Assembly (NCBI GenBank): GCA_900618795.1 | Contig: UYJD01000003.1 | Span: 34,262 to 98,261 of the forward strand | DNA from: Cyanodermella asteris | Taxonomy: Eukaryota; Ascomycota; Lecanoromycetes; Ostropales; Stictidaceae | DNA: 64,000 bases | Reading direction: 5' to 3' | Shown: one piece after another, positions 11,091 to 22,633 of the stretch | How positions within the stretch are numbered: position 1 is the first letter of the stretch | How the letters are laid out: each line of letters begins with the position of its first letter | Notes under the pieces: model-generated | What the model saw: only the letters and a program-made list of their open reading frames with translations | The model's database searches: none | What the model was told of the DNA's origin: nothing | Position numbers and translations under genes: made by a program

Positions 11091-12305
11091 ATGGCGCCTT
11101 CAAGAGCAGCTGTATCAATTCTACGACCCGCGTCGTCCTTCGGCAGACCAACACTGCGCGTTCGCTGCAATGCCTTCCGGCCGGCAGAGTCGCGGCGCTG
11201 CGTCTCCGCCTACGGCTACACCCAAGCCAAATCCCTGGTAATCCGTGACTACGGAAACCCATCAGACGTCCTCGACCTCCACACGCACTCAATTTCACCT
11301 CCACACGGCAATCTCGTCACCCTTCGAACCCTGGCCGCCCCGCTCAACCCCGCCGACATCAACCAGATCCAGGGAGTGTATCCCGCCAAACCCAAGTTCG
11401 ACACTTCGCTCGGTACGGCGGAGCCCTCGGCCGTACCGGGAAACGAGGCCGTATTCGAGGTCCAGGCCGCCGGATCTGGTGCTGATGGTCCGCAAAAGGG
11501 AGATTGGGTGATTTGCAAGCAGACGGGTCTGGGGACGTGGCGCACACACCTGCAAATCGAGTCGACGAAGTTGCTCAAGATCAATAAGGAGGGATTGACG
11601 CCGCTGCAAGCAGCGACGGTCGGAGTCAATCCTATCACGGCGTGGCGGATGCTCACAGACTTTGTCGGCCTGGATGCACATCGCGGAGACTGGTTCATTC
11701 AGAATGGCTCCAACAGCGGTGTCGGCCGCGCAGCATTGCAGTTGGGAAAGAAGTTTGGCTGGAATTCCATTGCAGTGGTGCGAGGCGGGAGACCAGAAGA
11801 TCAGATGAAAGCCTTGAAGGAGGAGCTGCACTCTCTAGGTGCTACAAAAGTGGTCACGGAGGAAGAGGCGCAAGAGAAGGGCTTTAATCAACAGGTCAAG
11901 GAGTGGACAAACGGAGGACGCGAGGAGGTAAGACTCGGCCTCAATTGCGTCGGTGGTAAGAGTGCGACCGCCATGGCCAAGGTTCTATCCAACGGTGCAC
12001 ATATGGTCACCTATGGTGCCATGAGCAAACAGCCCATGATGATCCCGGCCGGGTTCCTGATCTTCAAGGACATTAGTTTCCAGGGCTTCTGGGTCAGCAA
12101 ATGGAGCGATGCACACCCGGAGGAAAAGAAGAAGACGGTCGACGCAGTGCTGGACATGTATCGAGATGGCACTTTCAAAGATGTCCCCTATGACAAGGTA
12201 GCATGGGAATACAAAACTCCAAAGGAGGATCTTGTCCAGGCCGTACAGGGCACCCTCGAAGGGTATCGGAGCGGCAAAGGTGTCTTTGTTTTCGGCGAAA
12301 CGTGA
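11091..12305 (+). CDS. etr1: Mitochondrial trans-2-enoyl-CoA/ACP reductase (Etr1/MECR)
   Basis: This NADPH-dependent enzyme performs the last step of mitochondrial type II fatty-acid synthesis, which supplies lipoate and respiratory competence. The intronless frame gives 404 aa from the ATG at 11091, the MDR family's usual size. Residues 1-45 are Arg/Ala/Ser-rich with no acidic residue until about 33, as in a mitochondrial presequence. The catalytic domain carries NPADINQIQGVYP at 86-98, including the family's active-site Tyr. GNEAVFEV follows near 117, the nucleotide-binding turn NGSNSGVGRAALQ at 205-217, and a typical NCVGG motif later. It is convergent with the EMC10 gene, whose stop lies 150 bp downstream. 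Confidence 0.92.
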   Translation: MAPSRAAVSILRPASSFGRPTLRVRCNAFRPAESRRCVSAYGYTQAKSLVIRDYGNPSDVLDLHTHSISPPHGNLVTLRTLAAPLNPADINQIQGVYPAKPKFDTSLGTAEPSAVPGNEAVFEVQAAGSGADGPQKGDWVICKQTGLGTWRTHLQIESTKLLKINKEGLTPLQAATVGVNPITAWRMLTDFVGLDAHRGDWFIQNGSNSGVGRAALQLGKKFGWNSIAVVRGGRPEDQMKALKEELHSLGATKVVTEEEAQEKGFNQQVKEWTNGGREEVRLGLNCVGGKSATAMAKVLSNGAHMVTYGAMSKQPMMIPAGFLIFKDISFQGFWVSKWSDAHPEEKKKTVDAVLDMYRDGTFKDVPYDKVAWEYKTPKEDLVQAVQGTLEGYRSGKGVFVFGET

Positions 12306-12452
12306 GCTGGCTTCACGACGCCTAACCTCACGTCAAGCAATCTGCCTTGGAAAAAGTATCTGCAACAGTCCTGATGAGTTCTTGCAGTTTCGAAGTAGTT
12401 GCATTTGGCATGTATATATGTACAAAAATATCGAACTTAGAGCCTCACGGGC

Positions 12453-13122
12453 TTACTTGTCACCACCGCCACCACCTGACACGAGAATGAACATTCCCGC
12501 CAGCAGGACCCACCAGTATCTGTCTCGGTCAGTATATGCATGTAAATCAACTAGTCAGTACTCACTTCTGTAAGAAAGTCTTCTCTGGCGGCGGCTCCTG
12601 CACCTTGCCCTCGGCACTAAGAACAACCGGCTTATTCACAGCCGGCACCGGCCCCGGCGCATTGAAAACCAGCTCAACGCCCGGCCGCCCCTCAACCCGC
12701 TCCCCGGTCCCAGCCAAAGGCGCCGCTCGCTTCGCAAACCCAAGCCTAAACGCCTGCCTCGTCTCAGTGTCGATGTGGACCTGCATCGCCGCCGACGGAT
12801 CAAACAGCAGATCCTTGGACACGGAAATCGGGTTCTCGAGGTACGCCGTCTTGCCCGTGAAGGCCATCAAGCCGACGCGGACGTCGTCCTCAATGTCTGC
12901 GGGCGGTTGCTCCCATTTTGCGAATTCGGCGGAGCTGGTCCCGTTGTCGTGGAAGGTGTAGCGGATCTCGGCCAGGCCTTTGGCCGATTTGGAGGTGAAG
13001 GGCGGGACGTTGTAGCGGACGAAGAGCGTGTTTGTCTTGCCCTCTGCGGTGGCGAGTTGGATGAATAGGATGGCTGCGATGAGGGCGCGCAGCACTTGCG
13101 CGCAGGCGCTTTTGGTGTCCAT
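12453..13122 (-). CDS. emc10: ER membrane protein complex subunit 10 (EMC10-like)
   Basis: Two exons, 13122-12566 and 12519-12453, are joined over a 46-bp intron (GTGAGT ... ACAG) and encode 207 aa. The ATG at 13122 opens a signal peptide (VLRALIAAILFIQLATAEG). The lumenal part contains RYTFHDNGTSS. The C-terminus, created by the splice, reads KTFLQKYWWVLLAGMFILVSGGGGGDK: a juxtamembrane F-L-Q-K-Y-W, one transmembrane helix and a glycine-rich tail. That is the hallmark of EMC10, a subunit of the complex that inserts tail-anchored and multi-pass proteins in the ER. Without the second exon the protein would lose its only anchor. Confidence 0.82.
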
Positions 13123-14485
13123 ACTTGGCTGTGTTTTGGGCGAGTGCCTTCGCCTTGAGGCTCTCGTGTTTGTGAAATGAGTTTGGATTTCAAAAGCTGC
13201 GCTGAGAGGTGTATTATGTAAGCGACCAGAGGTCGGTTGGTTTATGAGCAAGCGGCGTCTTTTGGCCTGGGTAAATCCCTGCATGATCATTACTTATCTC
13301 CAGGTCCACTTCGAGTTTCATTTCTCCAGGCCTGAATGCACTAAGGGTATATGCAGCGAAGGACGAATATGACCCGTGTGATGGATGTTAAGCTACTACC
13401 GCCTCGTTTGATCAGCCGCAGAGGCGTCCAAGCCGGATCGGCGTGATTAAGTGGACTATCTGCTTTAACTCCAATCTTGACCATTGAGCTGAGCTAGCCA
13501 AAGCCGCAAGGCATCTCCAATGCTCCAATTTCATAGATGTTGTGACGCCTCTCGAGTGGTTTTCTTTTCGTCTGCCTTGGATTTTGTGTTCAGCATTGTA
13601 GCTCGCAACGAGTGTAAGAAACCGGTTCGATGGCTACGATCATTGCCGCCACTCTTGTAAGTACCCGAAATGATTGGTACCCTGCCAGCCTTTGGGTCCC
13701 GCGCAGCGCAAAATTCGGCTGCTTTGCCTACAGCCAGTCAGGGACACCAACGACAAAGTCGTTATCGAGCTGGGAGCGACAGAGCTCAAGGGTCGCCAGA
13801 GTACGCGATGAGGCCCTCTCATACGCTTGGGAGGGTATACTGAAGACCGTGAAATTTGTTTCATGGAACGGTCGGGATTCAAAGTGATTGACAACCTCTA
13901 TCACGCGTTGCGGCGTCTGCGACGAAGGCTGGCAAGGCGGATTATTTGGATTGCTGCAATTCGCGTCAACCAGAAGGGCGAAGATGAACGCAGTGAGCAC
14001 GTCCATTTTATGGGTGACATACATCGCAGAGCCAGTTGCGTACTAATATGGTTTGCTTGAGTTGAAGAGGCCACGGAGCGCAGTTGACATACCAGTCGTG
14101 AAGGACGGATGGTGAAGCCAAGAAGCCATGGACAAGATTTGCGAAATACCAATGAAGAATCGGCATCTTGTCAAGTTTACACGTTCGGTCAGGGCATTGA
14201 GCTCGACTGAGCAGTTCTGGGGTAAGAGGGCATGCATGATTCAAGAAATGGCACTCGTCCACAGAATTACTGTGCTGTTTGGGCCATGCGCGAGCAACCG
14301 CTTCTTTTTCCTCTCGCTTGTACCCGCGGAGGACAGCTTCAATCTCGACCTGGATGTGTATACGCAACAGTGTATGGAACATACGCCTCACCTTCACGGC
14401 ATCTCCGACGACGTACGCTCTGCGGTTTGTGGCATTTACACGATACGGCTGAAAGTATCTCGTGGGCCTCAGAGCTTGCCGACAT
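13123..14485. other. Gene-free stretch 5' of emc10 and 3' of a broken peptidase gene
   Basis: Short frames on both strands show no domain. In particular, the open minus-strand frame at 14008-14505 does not contain the catalytic Asp and His regions expected for the C-terminus of the adjacent S9 peptidase. Confidence 0.5.
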
Positions 14486-16633
14486 TCATGGGCATGACCT
14501 GCCACACCCGGGCCACTCGCATGCGCGAAAGGTTTTATTGACTCCGTGCCCTGTCCAAGAAACGCATCCTTCGCCCGTCATCAGACGCAGGTATACGTCG
14601 GGAATGTCGCACGAGTAGGAGTTCACGTTGCCGACGCCGCCGGCGGCGTGGCAGGAGAGGGCTTTGAAGCGCTTGGCCAGGGGCTGACCGGCGAGCCAGA
14701 GGTTCATGTAGCCTCCATAGCTGCCGCCGAGGCTGACTGCGCGGTCCATGTCGACGTAGGGGAGGGATCGGGAGATCCAGTCCATGCAGGATTCGAGGTC
14801 GCGGTAGGCTTTGCCGGCGAAGTTGCCGTATGCTGCTTGTCGAAGTTCGCGGCCGTAGCCAGTCCGATCCTGTAGCGTCAGCATTGTTGTGACGGATGCA
14901 GTGACTGAGGGTCGAGGAGCTTCAAGCTTACCGGCGATGTTTGGCAAGATGAGAATGTAGCCTTGCTCGGCGAAGAGCGGTAATGTCCAATATATGTGGA
15001 AGGCATCGATCCACGCGGCGATCGGTCCACCGTGGTTGGCCAGAGCGACTGGGTACTTCTTGGAGGAATCAAAGGACGAGGGCCGCAGCACGAAAGCATG
15101 AATTGATCGACCGTCGCTTTCGTAGTAGTATTCGCTCGCTTGATTCGCAGAAAGTCCAAAGTCCGGAAAGTTCTGGCCAGGAACTTCCCTGATACTGCCG
15201 TCTGCCAGATCGACATGGGCAAGTCGGTTAGGCGACGAGAACGAGGTTTCGTTCAGGAGACAACAACCCGCTCCAGAGTTTCCAGACACTTTCGCTCCAA
15301 GTACGGAACCGGGCCTGTCAGCAACTGGTGCCACTTGCTTGGTCACGTATCGATGACAGTCGAGGTCGACACCAAATAGGTTGGCGCGGCCGCCGTCGAT
15401 GGCCGGAAAATAGAGCTTCGCTCCATCAGGGCTCCACTGTAAGGATTCAGGATAGAGGAACGACTGGTTCCCAGCTTCATCTTCCAGTGTGATGGTTTCT
15501 ACCCAAGCATTGTTTGAACAGTCTCGGACCACTGAGATCATTCGCTCGACAAGGATGGCGGTTTCGCTTACTTCTCGCGGGAACGCGAGTGATTTTCCAT
15601 CGCGTGTGAAGACGGGCAGAGCAGACCAACCATCACATGCCTTAGTCGACAAATGAACAGGTTCACTGAAAGAGTTCTGGCTTTTCGGCGGCAGTGGCAC
15701 AGAGCAGGTATCTGAGGAAAGGCGGCCTGGTTTGATAGAGACTTGGCGCTGGGCGACGAAAGCTATGCCAGTCGGCGAAATGCTAAAATTTGGAGGACTG
15801 GTGTTCGGCATCGAACCTGAGTATGGGAAGAAGTCCAGCTTGTCGTCGGTCAGAACATTCATTGGCTCCGCCGCTTTGCCGAATGTCCACCGAGACCTAC
15901 AAGCACTGTCTGCGGCCTTGGGGATCCTAAGGTACAGAAGAGTGCATTGCAGGCGACCAATATCTTAGTCAAAGGTTAGGCAAGGCAGTCTGTCAAATAC
16001 GCGACCTGTCGAATTCGGCCAGGCTCTGCTCTCTCCGGTGACCTTGGACGAGAAGAGTAGCACACCTAGGTCGCCATCAGGTAGCAGAACAGCCTAATGT
16101 AGGACAACAGTTTTCGACAACGAGGCAATCTTGAACCTACAAGAGCTATTCAGTACCAAGAAAGGTGCAGTAGCATCTGCTCAGATTTTACCTTTGTGCT
16201 GTGTTGTTCACGTCGCATGTCCAGAGCATGGTATGACTCTCACTCCTCTTCTGCCAGACGATATTTGTGGTGGGCTCGACCCAGATGAAGCCCTTCACCC
16301 CATCATCAGAAGGCAGTTCTGAAGTCTCTCCGTTCTGAGTGTCGAGCACTAGAGACTTTAGCTGTGTCTCATGCGAGGATAATGAATGCAGTGCTTCCTG
16401 GTAGATGGCGAAGCGGCCGCTACCGTCCGGGACCGCGGCTCCACGTTGTGGCGCCTCGATGACTTTCCTATAAACGACGGTCGCCAACTGTCAGTCAAGT
16501 CTGCTTTTCGGGATTTCAATTATATACTACGGTTCAAAATCAATTCCTTCTGACAGTATTTCCTTCCTGCGCTGGATAGTGACCGCCGTGAGTACTATTA
16601 GAATTTGTGTACTTACTCCAGCAAGCCCGACAT
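14486..16633 (-). pseudogene. Broken S9 (prolyl-oligopeptidase family) peptidase gene
   Basis: The pieces align in order with a fungal dipeptidyl/acylaminoacyl peptidase. A probable 17-nt first exon (16633-16617, MSGLLE) joins at 16467 to KVIEAPQRGAAVP. Beta-propeller fragments follow, then the hydrolase domain with HGGP, ILILPN and the nucleophile elbow SLGGSYGGYM. Several lesions are visible. A TAG lies between TVVLH and AVLLPDG (near 16096). A TAA follows CLTFD near 15967, and the frame changes soon after. One extra base follows the acceptor near 14879, in what should read GSTGYG. The part carrying the catalytic Asp and His is missing: the frame drifts into unrelated sequence after SCDIPD. 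No alternative splicing I tried removes all of these. The gene appears dead; sequence errors could account for single lesions but not for the missing C-terminus. Confidence 0.65.
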
Positions 16634-17958
16634 GGCTCCGGCCGCTGCAACTGTAACACACAGCACAGACTCGGATGACTTGAGCTTGTCAGTCACTGTG
16701 GCTGTTTCGGATTCTCGAGAGTAACGAGTGTTCTCGGAATGCGGATATTGTGTTCACGGGGAGAAGGAGGTCTCTGAGGTCATAGGCCTGAAGTCGGTCA
16801 CCGAACGGGCCACCCGGCAAAGCGGGTGTTTCAATGCCGCAGGTTCTGCTATCTCTCCACTCATTGACACCCGTTCGTATATCGAGCTCGGAAAACATTG
16901 GCATAAGATATGGTAGACGTATGAACATGGATGCTTTGTAGATGAGAGGGAAACTCGATTTGGCAGTGAGTGTTCAATGACAACTTGCACAAATTTTCTG
17001 ACATATATCCACGCAACGACTTCTGAGCTCTCATCACTATGAATTTTGCGGCGAGTTTTGTGCAGGGACCGAATGTAATCTATTCGGAGCCTTAAGGCTT
17101 TGGTATTCACACGCAGACTTGTACTGCTGAAACTGTCTGTGAGGTTCTCGTTTTTCGCTGGGAGAGCGTCGATCCTCTGGTTTGATTACATGAACTTTTG
17201 ACACTTCAGTCATTCTTTGCAACAAACGCGATGTAGACACCGCAGGCAACTCCCTCAAATTGATTCGCATGCCGAGCTTCGATATACGCTTCGTGGCAGA
17301 GAAACCTTGAGCAATCGTCTCACATTCCCAATCATGGGCGGGCAGATCATGCTGCTGACATAAGCCACCTTCGCACTTTGAAGCGCGGGTGCAAAAAAAC
17401 GAGGTTCCAATGACGGCACTCTACGTCTCCGATCTCCTTCGATCCCCAGATTTCCTTCCCGTCGGCGCCAACAACATTCCGAGGCAGAACGCGGGGATCT
17501 TCAAGCCATTACCTGCACCCTGGGAATAGATTCGCTCTGCTCATCACCCTCTGGCGATGTTATTTCCTGGGTTGCGCATGGGGTAGACCCTCGGATGGTG
17601 CGGCAGCTTACGTCGACGTGCAGCTGGCGCTGCTTCGGCTTCTAGTGAAAGGTATTGACTTTCCTTCCGGCCTGGCCCTGATATCGTGACCACTTCTGTC
17701 GTGGCAGCTGTCCTTCTGTTTTTCTTGTATATTTTGGAAGCATACCTCGTGAAGCATTTAAAAACAATTGTTACGGCTCCGACGTCGGCGACACGACTCA
17801 ATCAAGTTCCCATTGTGTTTGCGAAGCTCCATTGGGGAAGCACCTGCATGTTTCACGCGATCAGTAATCGTTAGCCCGACTTCTTTGAAATCAGTCGAGC
17901 TTGATAGCGCTCCTCCCTTCACCGTGCATCATCCTTATCGTACTTCCCGTTCGCCATC
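16634..17958. other. Gene-free stretch upstream of the acyl-CoA ligase
   Basis: No supported frame is seen. The segment just before 17959 is C/T-rich and ends in CGCCATCATG, so it includes the ligase promoter and leader. Confidence 0.5.
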
Positions 17959-19635
17959 ATGCCGTGGCGAGCCGACGTCCATTTGGACATTCCCGACTGC
18001 TCCGTGCTAAATTACATCTTCGCCTCACCGACCGCCCGTCTCTCCGAAGAGCCTCTCTTCCTGGATGCCGAGAATCCCGAAAATCACTACATCAGCCTCT
18101 CGGCATACCGCCTATGGGCTCAGAAACTGGGTGCCGGTCTCCGCAAACATGGCCTCCAGCCCGGCGACCGTGTGCTGGTCTTCGCAACCAACAGTATCTA
18201 CTATCCAGTTGCCATAATGGGGACAATTGCTGCTGGGGGCGTCTTCACGGGCTCGAATGTCGGGTATACAGCGCGGGAGCTTGCACATGCCATGCACGAT
18301 GCGGACCCGAAGTTCGTGCTCAGCTTTGCGGGAGGTATAGATAAAGTGTTGGAGGCCGGCAAGCAGGCGGGTCTGCCGAAAGAGAGGGTCTTTGTTTTCG
18401 ACGGGCAACCGAGTGCACCAAGAGGGAGTACGCTGAAAGGACACAAGCATTGGTCGGAATTGTTGGTTGGCGATGAAGAGGCAAAGAGGTTCCAGTGGGA
18501 CCCATGCACAAGTAAAGAGGGGGCGAACACTGTGGTGGCGCTGAACTACAGTTCCGGGACGACGGGACTGCCGAAGGGGGTCATGGTTAGCCACAAGAAT
18601 TACATCGCGAACCTAGTACAATTTGGGTACAACAAGAGTACATGGGAAGACAAACATACGCAGCACACCCGGACGCTCTGCTTCTTGCCATTGAACCACG
18701 CAATGGCGCAGATGATGATGGGAATGGGCACACCTGCGTGGGGCGGCCGTTGCTACATCATGGAAAAGTTCGATTTTCAAATGCTTTTGCAGAACGTTGG
18801 CAGATTCAAGATCGATCAGTTGATGCTGGTACCACCAGTAATCGTTCAGATGTCCAAGTATCCGGATCTTCGCTCGGGAAAAATTGACATCAGCAGCGTC
18901 AAGTCCGTACACACGGGAGCTGCTCCAATTGGAGGCGACGTTCTCGCCGCTTTCAAGACGTTGTGGCCGACAGAGGCGATGATCAAGGTGCGCAATGGCT
19001 ATGGCATGTCTGAAGGCACTTGCGGCATAACCGGCGGGCCGCCCGAAGCCCGGGACGAGGACATCGACACGGTCGGATCGCTGCTGCCCAACATGGAAGG
19101 AATGCAAGTCGACAACGACGGAAACGAAGTAACGGACCGAAAGACGCCAGGGGAGCTGTGGGTCAGAGGCCCCAATGTCACCCAGGGCTATTGGCGAAAC
19201 GAGAAGGCAACCAAGGACACTATCAACAAGGACGGCTGGCTAGCGACAGGCGATGTTTGCATTCGCGACGAACGGGACCGAATATACATCGTCGATCGTA
19301 AGAAGGAGCTGATCAAAGTCAAGGGCAATCAGGTCGCACCAGCCGAGCTGGAGGCCCTGCTCCTCGAACACCCCGGCATCGACGACGCCGCAGTCATCGG
19401 TGTACCATACGGCGAAGACGAAGCCCCAAGAGCTTATGTCGTTCAGACCAAGGGCAAGAATATCACTGAAAAGGATGTGGCCCAGTTTGTTGCCGACAAA
19501 GTCAGCAGGTTCAAGCAGTTGCATGGTGGCGTGAAGTTCGTCGACGCCATTCCCAAGAACCCGAGCGGCAAGATTCTGCGGAAGGAGTTGAGAGAAATCG
19601 CAAAGAAAGAGAGATCTAGACAGGCGAAGCTGTGA
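17959..19635 (+). CDS. Peroxisomal acyl-CoA / 4-coumarate-CoA ligase-like enzyme
   Basis: This is an ANL-superfamily adenylating enzyme of 558 aa, intronless, that activates a carboxylic acid with ATP and joins it to CoA. The motifs are complete: YSSGTTGLPKG (P-loop) at 197-207, GYGMSEG at 347-353, WLATGD at 427-432, the hinge VDRKKELIKVKGNQV at 445-459, and the catalytic Lys in NPSGKILRKE at 534-543. The last three residues are AKL, a classical PTS1, so the protein should work in the peroxisome, as do many fungal 4CL-like enzymes acting on fatty or aromatic acids. The exact substrate cannot be read from the sequence. It is not obviously part of a cluster; its neighbours are unrelated. Confidence 0.9.
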   Translation: MPWRADVHLDIPDCSVLNYIFASPTARLSEEPLFLDAENPENHYISLSAYRLWAQKLGAGLRKHGLQPGDRVLVFATNSIYYPVAIMGTIAAGGVFTGSNVGYTARELAHAMHDADPKFVLSFAGGIDKVLEAGKQAGLPKERVFVFDGQPSAPRGSTLKGHKHWSELLVGDEEAKRFQWDPCTSKEGANTVVALNYSSGTTGLPKGVMVSHKNYIANLVQFGYNKSTWEDKHTQHTRTLCFLPLNHAMAQMMMGMGTPAWGGRCYIMEKFDFQMLLQNVGRFKIDQLMLVPPVIVQMSKYPDLRSGKIDISSVKSVHTGAAPIGGDVLAAFKTLWPTEAMIKVRNGYGMSEGTCGITGGPPEARDEDIDTVGSLLPNMEGMQVDNDGNEVTDRKTPGELWVRGPNVTQGYWRNEKATKDTINKDGWLATGDVCIRDERDRIYIVDRKKELIKVKGNQVAPAELEALLLEHPGIDDAAVIGVPYGEDEAPRAYVVQTKGKNITEKDVAQFVADKVSRFKQLHGGVKFVDAIPKNPSGKILRKELREIAKKERSRQAKL

Positions 19636-20049
19636 TAGTGTGTCTCTGGGCCAGAGCAGCCGGTGGCGTCGACAGTCGGATCGGACTATTCACATGTCAT
19701 CATAGATGTATATTGAATAAGAGAGCGGATTCATGCACAAGCAACGTGCGCAATGCACACCTCAGCTGAAGTGAAACCGAAAAGAGGTCAGCTCTCAAAC
19801 GGTTGCGGGGTCATCATGCTAGTGCGAACCTGTACCTGTATGCACGTCTCAGCTTGCAAGGCACTGCGCGATGCCTGGATCCTCGCCTGGCCCCGACAGC
19901 GCTCTTCTCCTTCCGTATTACTGTCCTTTTTAGGCGGAGTCTGGGCCATTATCGTTGTCGGCACTCCCGTTGTTGCGTCAAACAAGGAGAAGGCTGTTAT
20001 CCGAAGCAATGGGATCTGCAATAGTGATAATCTCGCGTGTATTCACCCC
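19636..20049. other. Intergenic, between convergent genes
   Basis: This contains the 3' ends of the ligase and the deaminase. Nothing else was seen. Confidence 0.5.
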
Positions 20050-20792
20050 TTAAGTCATGGTCTTGCAACTCCCGTTGTCCCTCTGGCATCCCTTCGGACA
20101 CGGATACGTCGGGTCGTACTGCCACAGAAAGTACGGATCCGTCTCGTTCGTCAAAACCTCTCCCATCAGCCGCGTGGAGCTACCAAGATCAAAAGACTCT
20201 TCAAGAATGTGCATCGAAGCGACACGAATCTGACCCCATCCTCTCTCTATCAACTTATCGATGGAAGTGCCGTAGATGTACTCCTTGAATCCGGCCCAGC
20301 GGATGGCAGAAGCGCACATCGGACAGCTCTCGGCATTGGTGTAGAGAGAGAAACTGGAGAACGCTTTCTGAGCCGCGCTGGCCGACAATTTGTATGGTCC
20401 GCTTGGATTGGTGAGAATTGCAGTGCAGTTGTTTATGGCTGCGATTTCGCCTGTGCGACTGTCAGCATCGCGATCACTATGCGGCTAAACTTGTGCCTAC
20501 CATGAAGAGTCGGATTGCCAGTTGCGCTGATGTTGTTAGCGCCTATACACACGAGTTCGCCTAGGCCGGAGGTATCGGTGTGATTGACTATGGCGGTCCC
20601 AAAGGCTCCAAAGGGACAGGGGGAGACGAGATCTGAGAGCGCTTGGTTGGCGCGGCGCATCCAGTAGGCCCGTGTACTGTAGGGTATGCCGTTGATGGTG
20701 AGTGTGGAGTCGGCCAAGGGCGCTTGATGCGAATGGCTGAAAACCAGGGCTGTGGAGCTCAAGATGAGTGAGAGGATGTGTAGGGATAACAT
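20050..20792 (-). CDS. Secreted zinc-dependent cytidine/deoxycytidylate-type deaminase
   Basis: Two exons, 20792-20501 and 20450-20050, are joined over a 50-bp intron and encode 230 aa. The ATG at 20792 opens a signal peptide (MLSLHILSLILSSTALVFSH). The zinc site is complete only after splicing: HGE at 97-99 spans the junction (His and the catalytic Glu), and CPMC at 140-143 gives the two Cys ligands within TNAESCPMCASAIRW. This is the CDA/tRNA-A34/guanine-deaminase fold, in which most members are cytosolic. The secreted form also has NHT, NIS and NCT N-glycosylation sites and extra cysteines in its last 20 residues (CPKGC, SCK). The likely role is deamination of an extracellular nucleobase or nucleoside; the substrate is unknown. 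Confidence 0.85.
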
Positions 20793-22633
20793 GATGAATA
20801 GAGATTTTCTGTTGTGTGCTTCCCGCGCGCACAAAGAATGTGATATGAACAAGTGTTTTGTGCTACCTGACTGGATTGCAACTTTCTGGAGAGCATTTGA
20901 AGAAGTTCTGTTGGCGTAGGACGTGCTTATCGGCGTGTCTCGCCGCCGGCCTGCCGGAGGATCACATTTTGCCAGCAATAGTCTGAGCGGCTTTGATACT
21001 CAACCAAATCATCGATCCTACTCATCCGGGACACCTTGATTGTCGTTGATCATAATCGTAGGCACTCCCTGTTCGGGGATACCCTCCGCGATATACCGGG
21101 ATCTGAGCGGTGCGCAGTGCGATGAGTGCCTCATTACGTTTGCAATCAGCGTTTGTACACGCGAACGACTGATTACAGCAGTGGTACGGAGGCATATCAT
21201 ATGTCTTGCAGGTGGCAAAAAGTATGTAGATTGCTGATCTGCTGCACTTACTGTTTGCAGCAGCTGTACGCGTGGAGCAGAGTCGGGGTGTCCGGCGGCA
21301 GGATTGGCAGAAACCGCCACAAACGGCCTGACAGCACTTTGACAGGCCGGCACGGGCCGAGCTATGGGCATCAGGACATTCTGGACGACTTCTAGATGTC
21401 GTGCCTGAGCGGCGATGGGTGTGGTGAGCGCGTGGAGAGGGCGAGGGAGAAAGGCAGCGTCTAGACCATTGCAGCTCGCTGCCATGCCAAGCCGGCGCTA
21501 CGCCGCAAAGGCCGCTAGCGTGTTAAGGCTGGACGTGGCTGATGGTGCAATGCCAGCTGAACTTCTTCACCACCGATCCAACTTGCAACTTGCAACTTGC
21601 ACCTCTCTCGTCAGCGCTCCGGCGCGCCTCCCATGTCACCACGCTGCCCGAGCCATGTCTGGCTCGTTTGCCGCTCGGCTCTGTTGCGAGGATCATGCCT
21701 GCAAGTCCGAAGCTTTGTATCCGTGGTTGCCTCTCAAAGTCTCGAGCATGACCACAGATCCCGTGCCTGGCCAAGGACGACTTCCCGTATTCCCTCGACA
21801 AACGCACGATCGCGAGCGCAGCTCTCCCTCAGGCGCCTCATTCGCTTGTGGCGGATGCATGGAGAGCTGGTCGGCCGCCGTGCATCGGGCGATCATGGGA
21901 AAACGAGCTTTCCTTGATTGCCTCGCATAAACGCCACGGAGGATTTTCCTCGGCTCTTGCTTCCTGGAGAACGTGATCAATTGCCGTCGGGACTAACACG
22001 ATGGCCGTCAGCATGGCGCGACTATGGCATCGTTGAAGTCGAGGTGAGTCTGTGAGTTTGATGTCCACTGTGGAGTCGTACATGTCTGCACAGCCATGGT
22101 GCATCTGCCTTCGCGCTCGAACAGACAAACTCTCACATGGCTGCAGATCATCCAGATCGCTAATTGTCGATCTCTGTCTGCCTCAGCTGGCGCCGGCAAT
22201 GAACGTCTCCTTCGTCGTATGCCTCGAACACCCTGCAAAACGTGCCTGAGACGGTCGACCCGTCGGCAGGATTCTCCCCTCCTCACGATTTGCCCGATCG
22301 CATGACTGCTTTGGTAGACGAGGCGCCCGTCATCAGAGCTGAGCTGGCTGTCAAGTGCCACGGCACATCACTGTGGCGGCAATTAAGCATACTCACCTAA
22401 CCATGTCCTGGCACCGGTCTTCCACGTCGGCTTGCTTGTATCTAGCTGAGTCCTGGCTATGTATATGCTACCCCTCTGCTCATCTTCTACCATTTTCCCC
22501 TTTCCGCTTCTGATCGTCTTAATGCGCGTCCCTCTACTATGAGCAATATTCATCATCGAACCCGGTCTGTACATACTTCACCCACCACCCTCACCGCTTG
22601 TTGAGCCATCATTTATGTTGGCACACTATCATC
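20793..22633. other. 1.8-kb gene-free stretch
   Basis: Several open frames overlap here on both strands, but none shows a domain or a consistent splice pattern. The only local structure noted is a three-copy heptamer at 21580-21600. Confidence 0.45.
21580..21600. repeat. Short tandem repeat, AACTTGC x 3
   Basis: Three perfect copies of a 7-bp unit lie head to tail in non-coding DNA. This is a minor microsatellite-like feature with no assigned role. Confidence 0.9.

Noticed and set aside
14008-14505. Minus-strand frame of 165 codons as the missing C-terminus of the S9 peptidase
   Set aside because: It lacks the conserved Asp and His regions and reads as random sequence with many Cys and His.
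18112-19107. Long antisense frames within the acyl-CoA ligase
   Set aside because: Shadows of a strongly conserved coding sequence; no independent features.
21415-21930. 171-codon plus-strand frame in the 20.8-22.6 kb gap
   Set aside because: Competes with equally long frames on both strands and has no recognisable domain.
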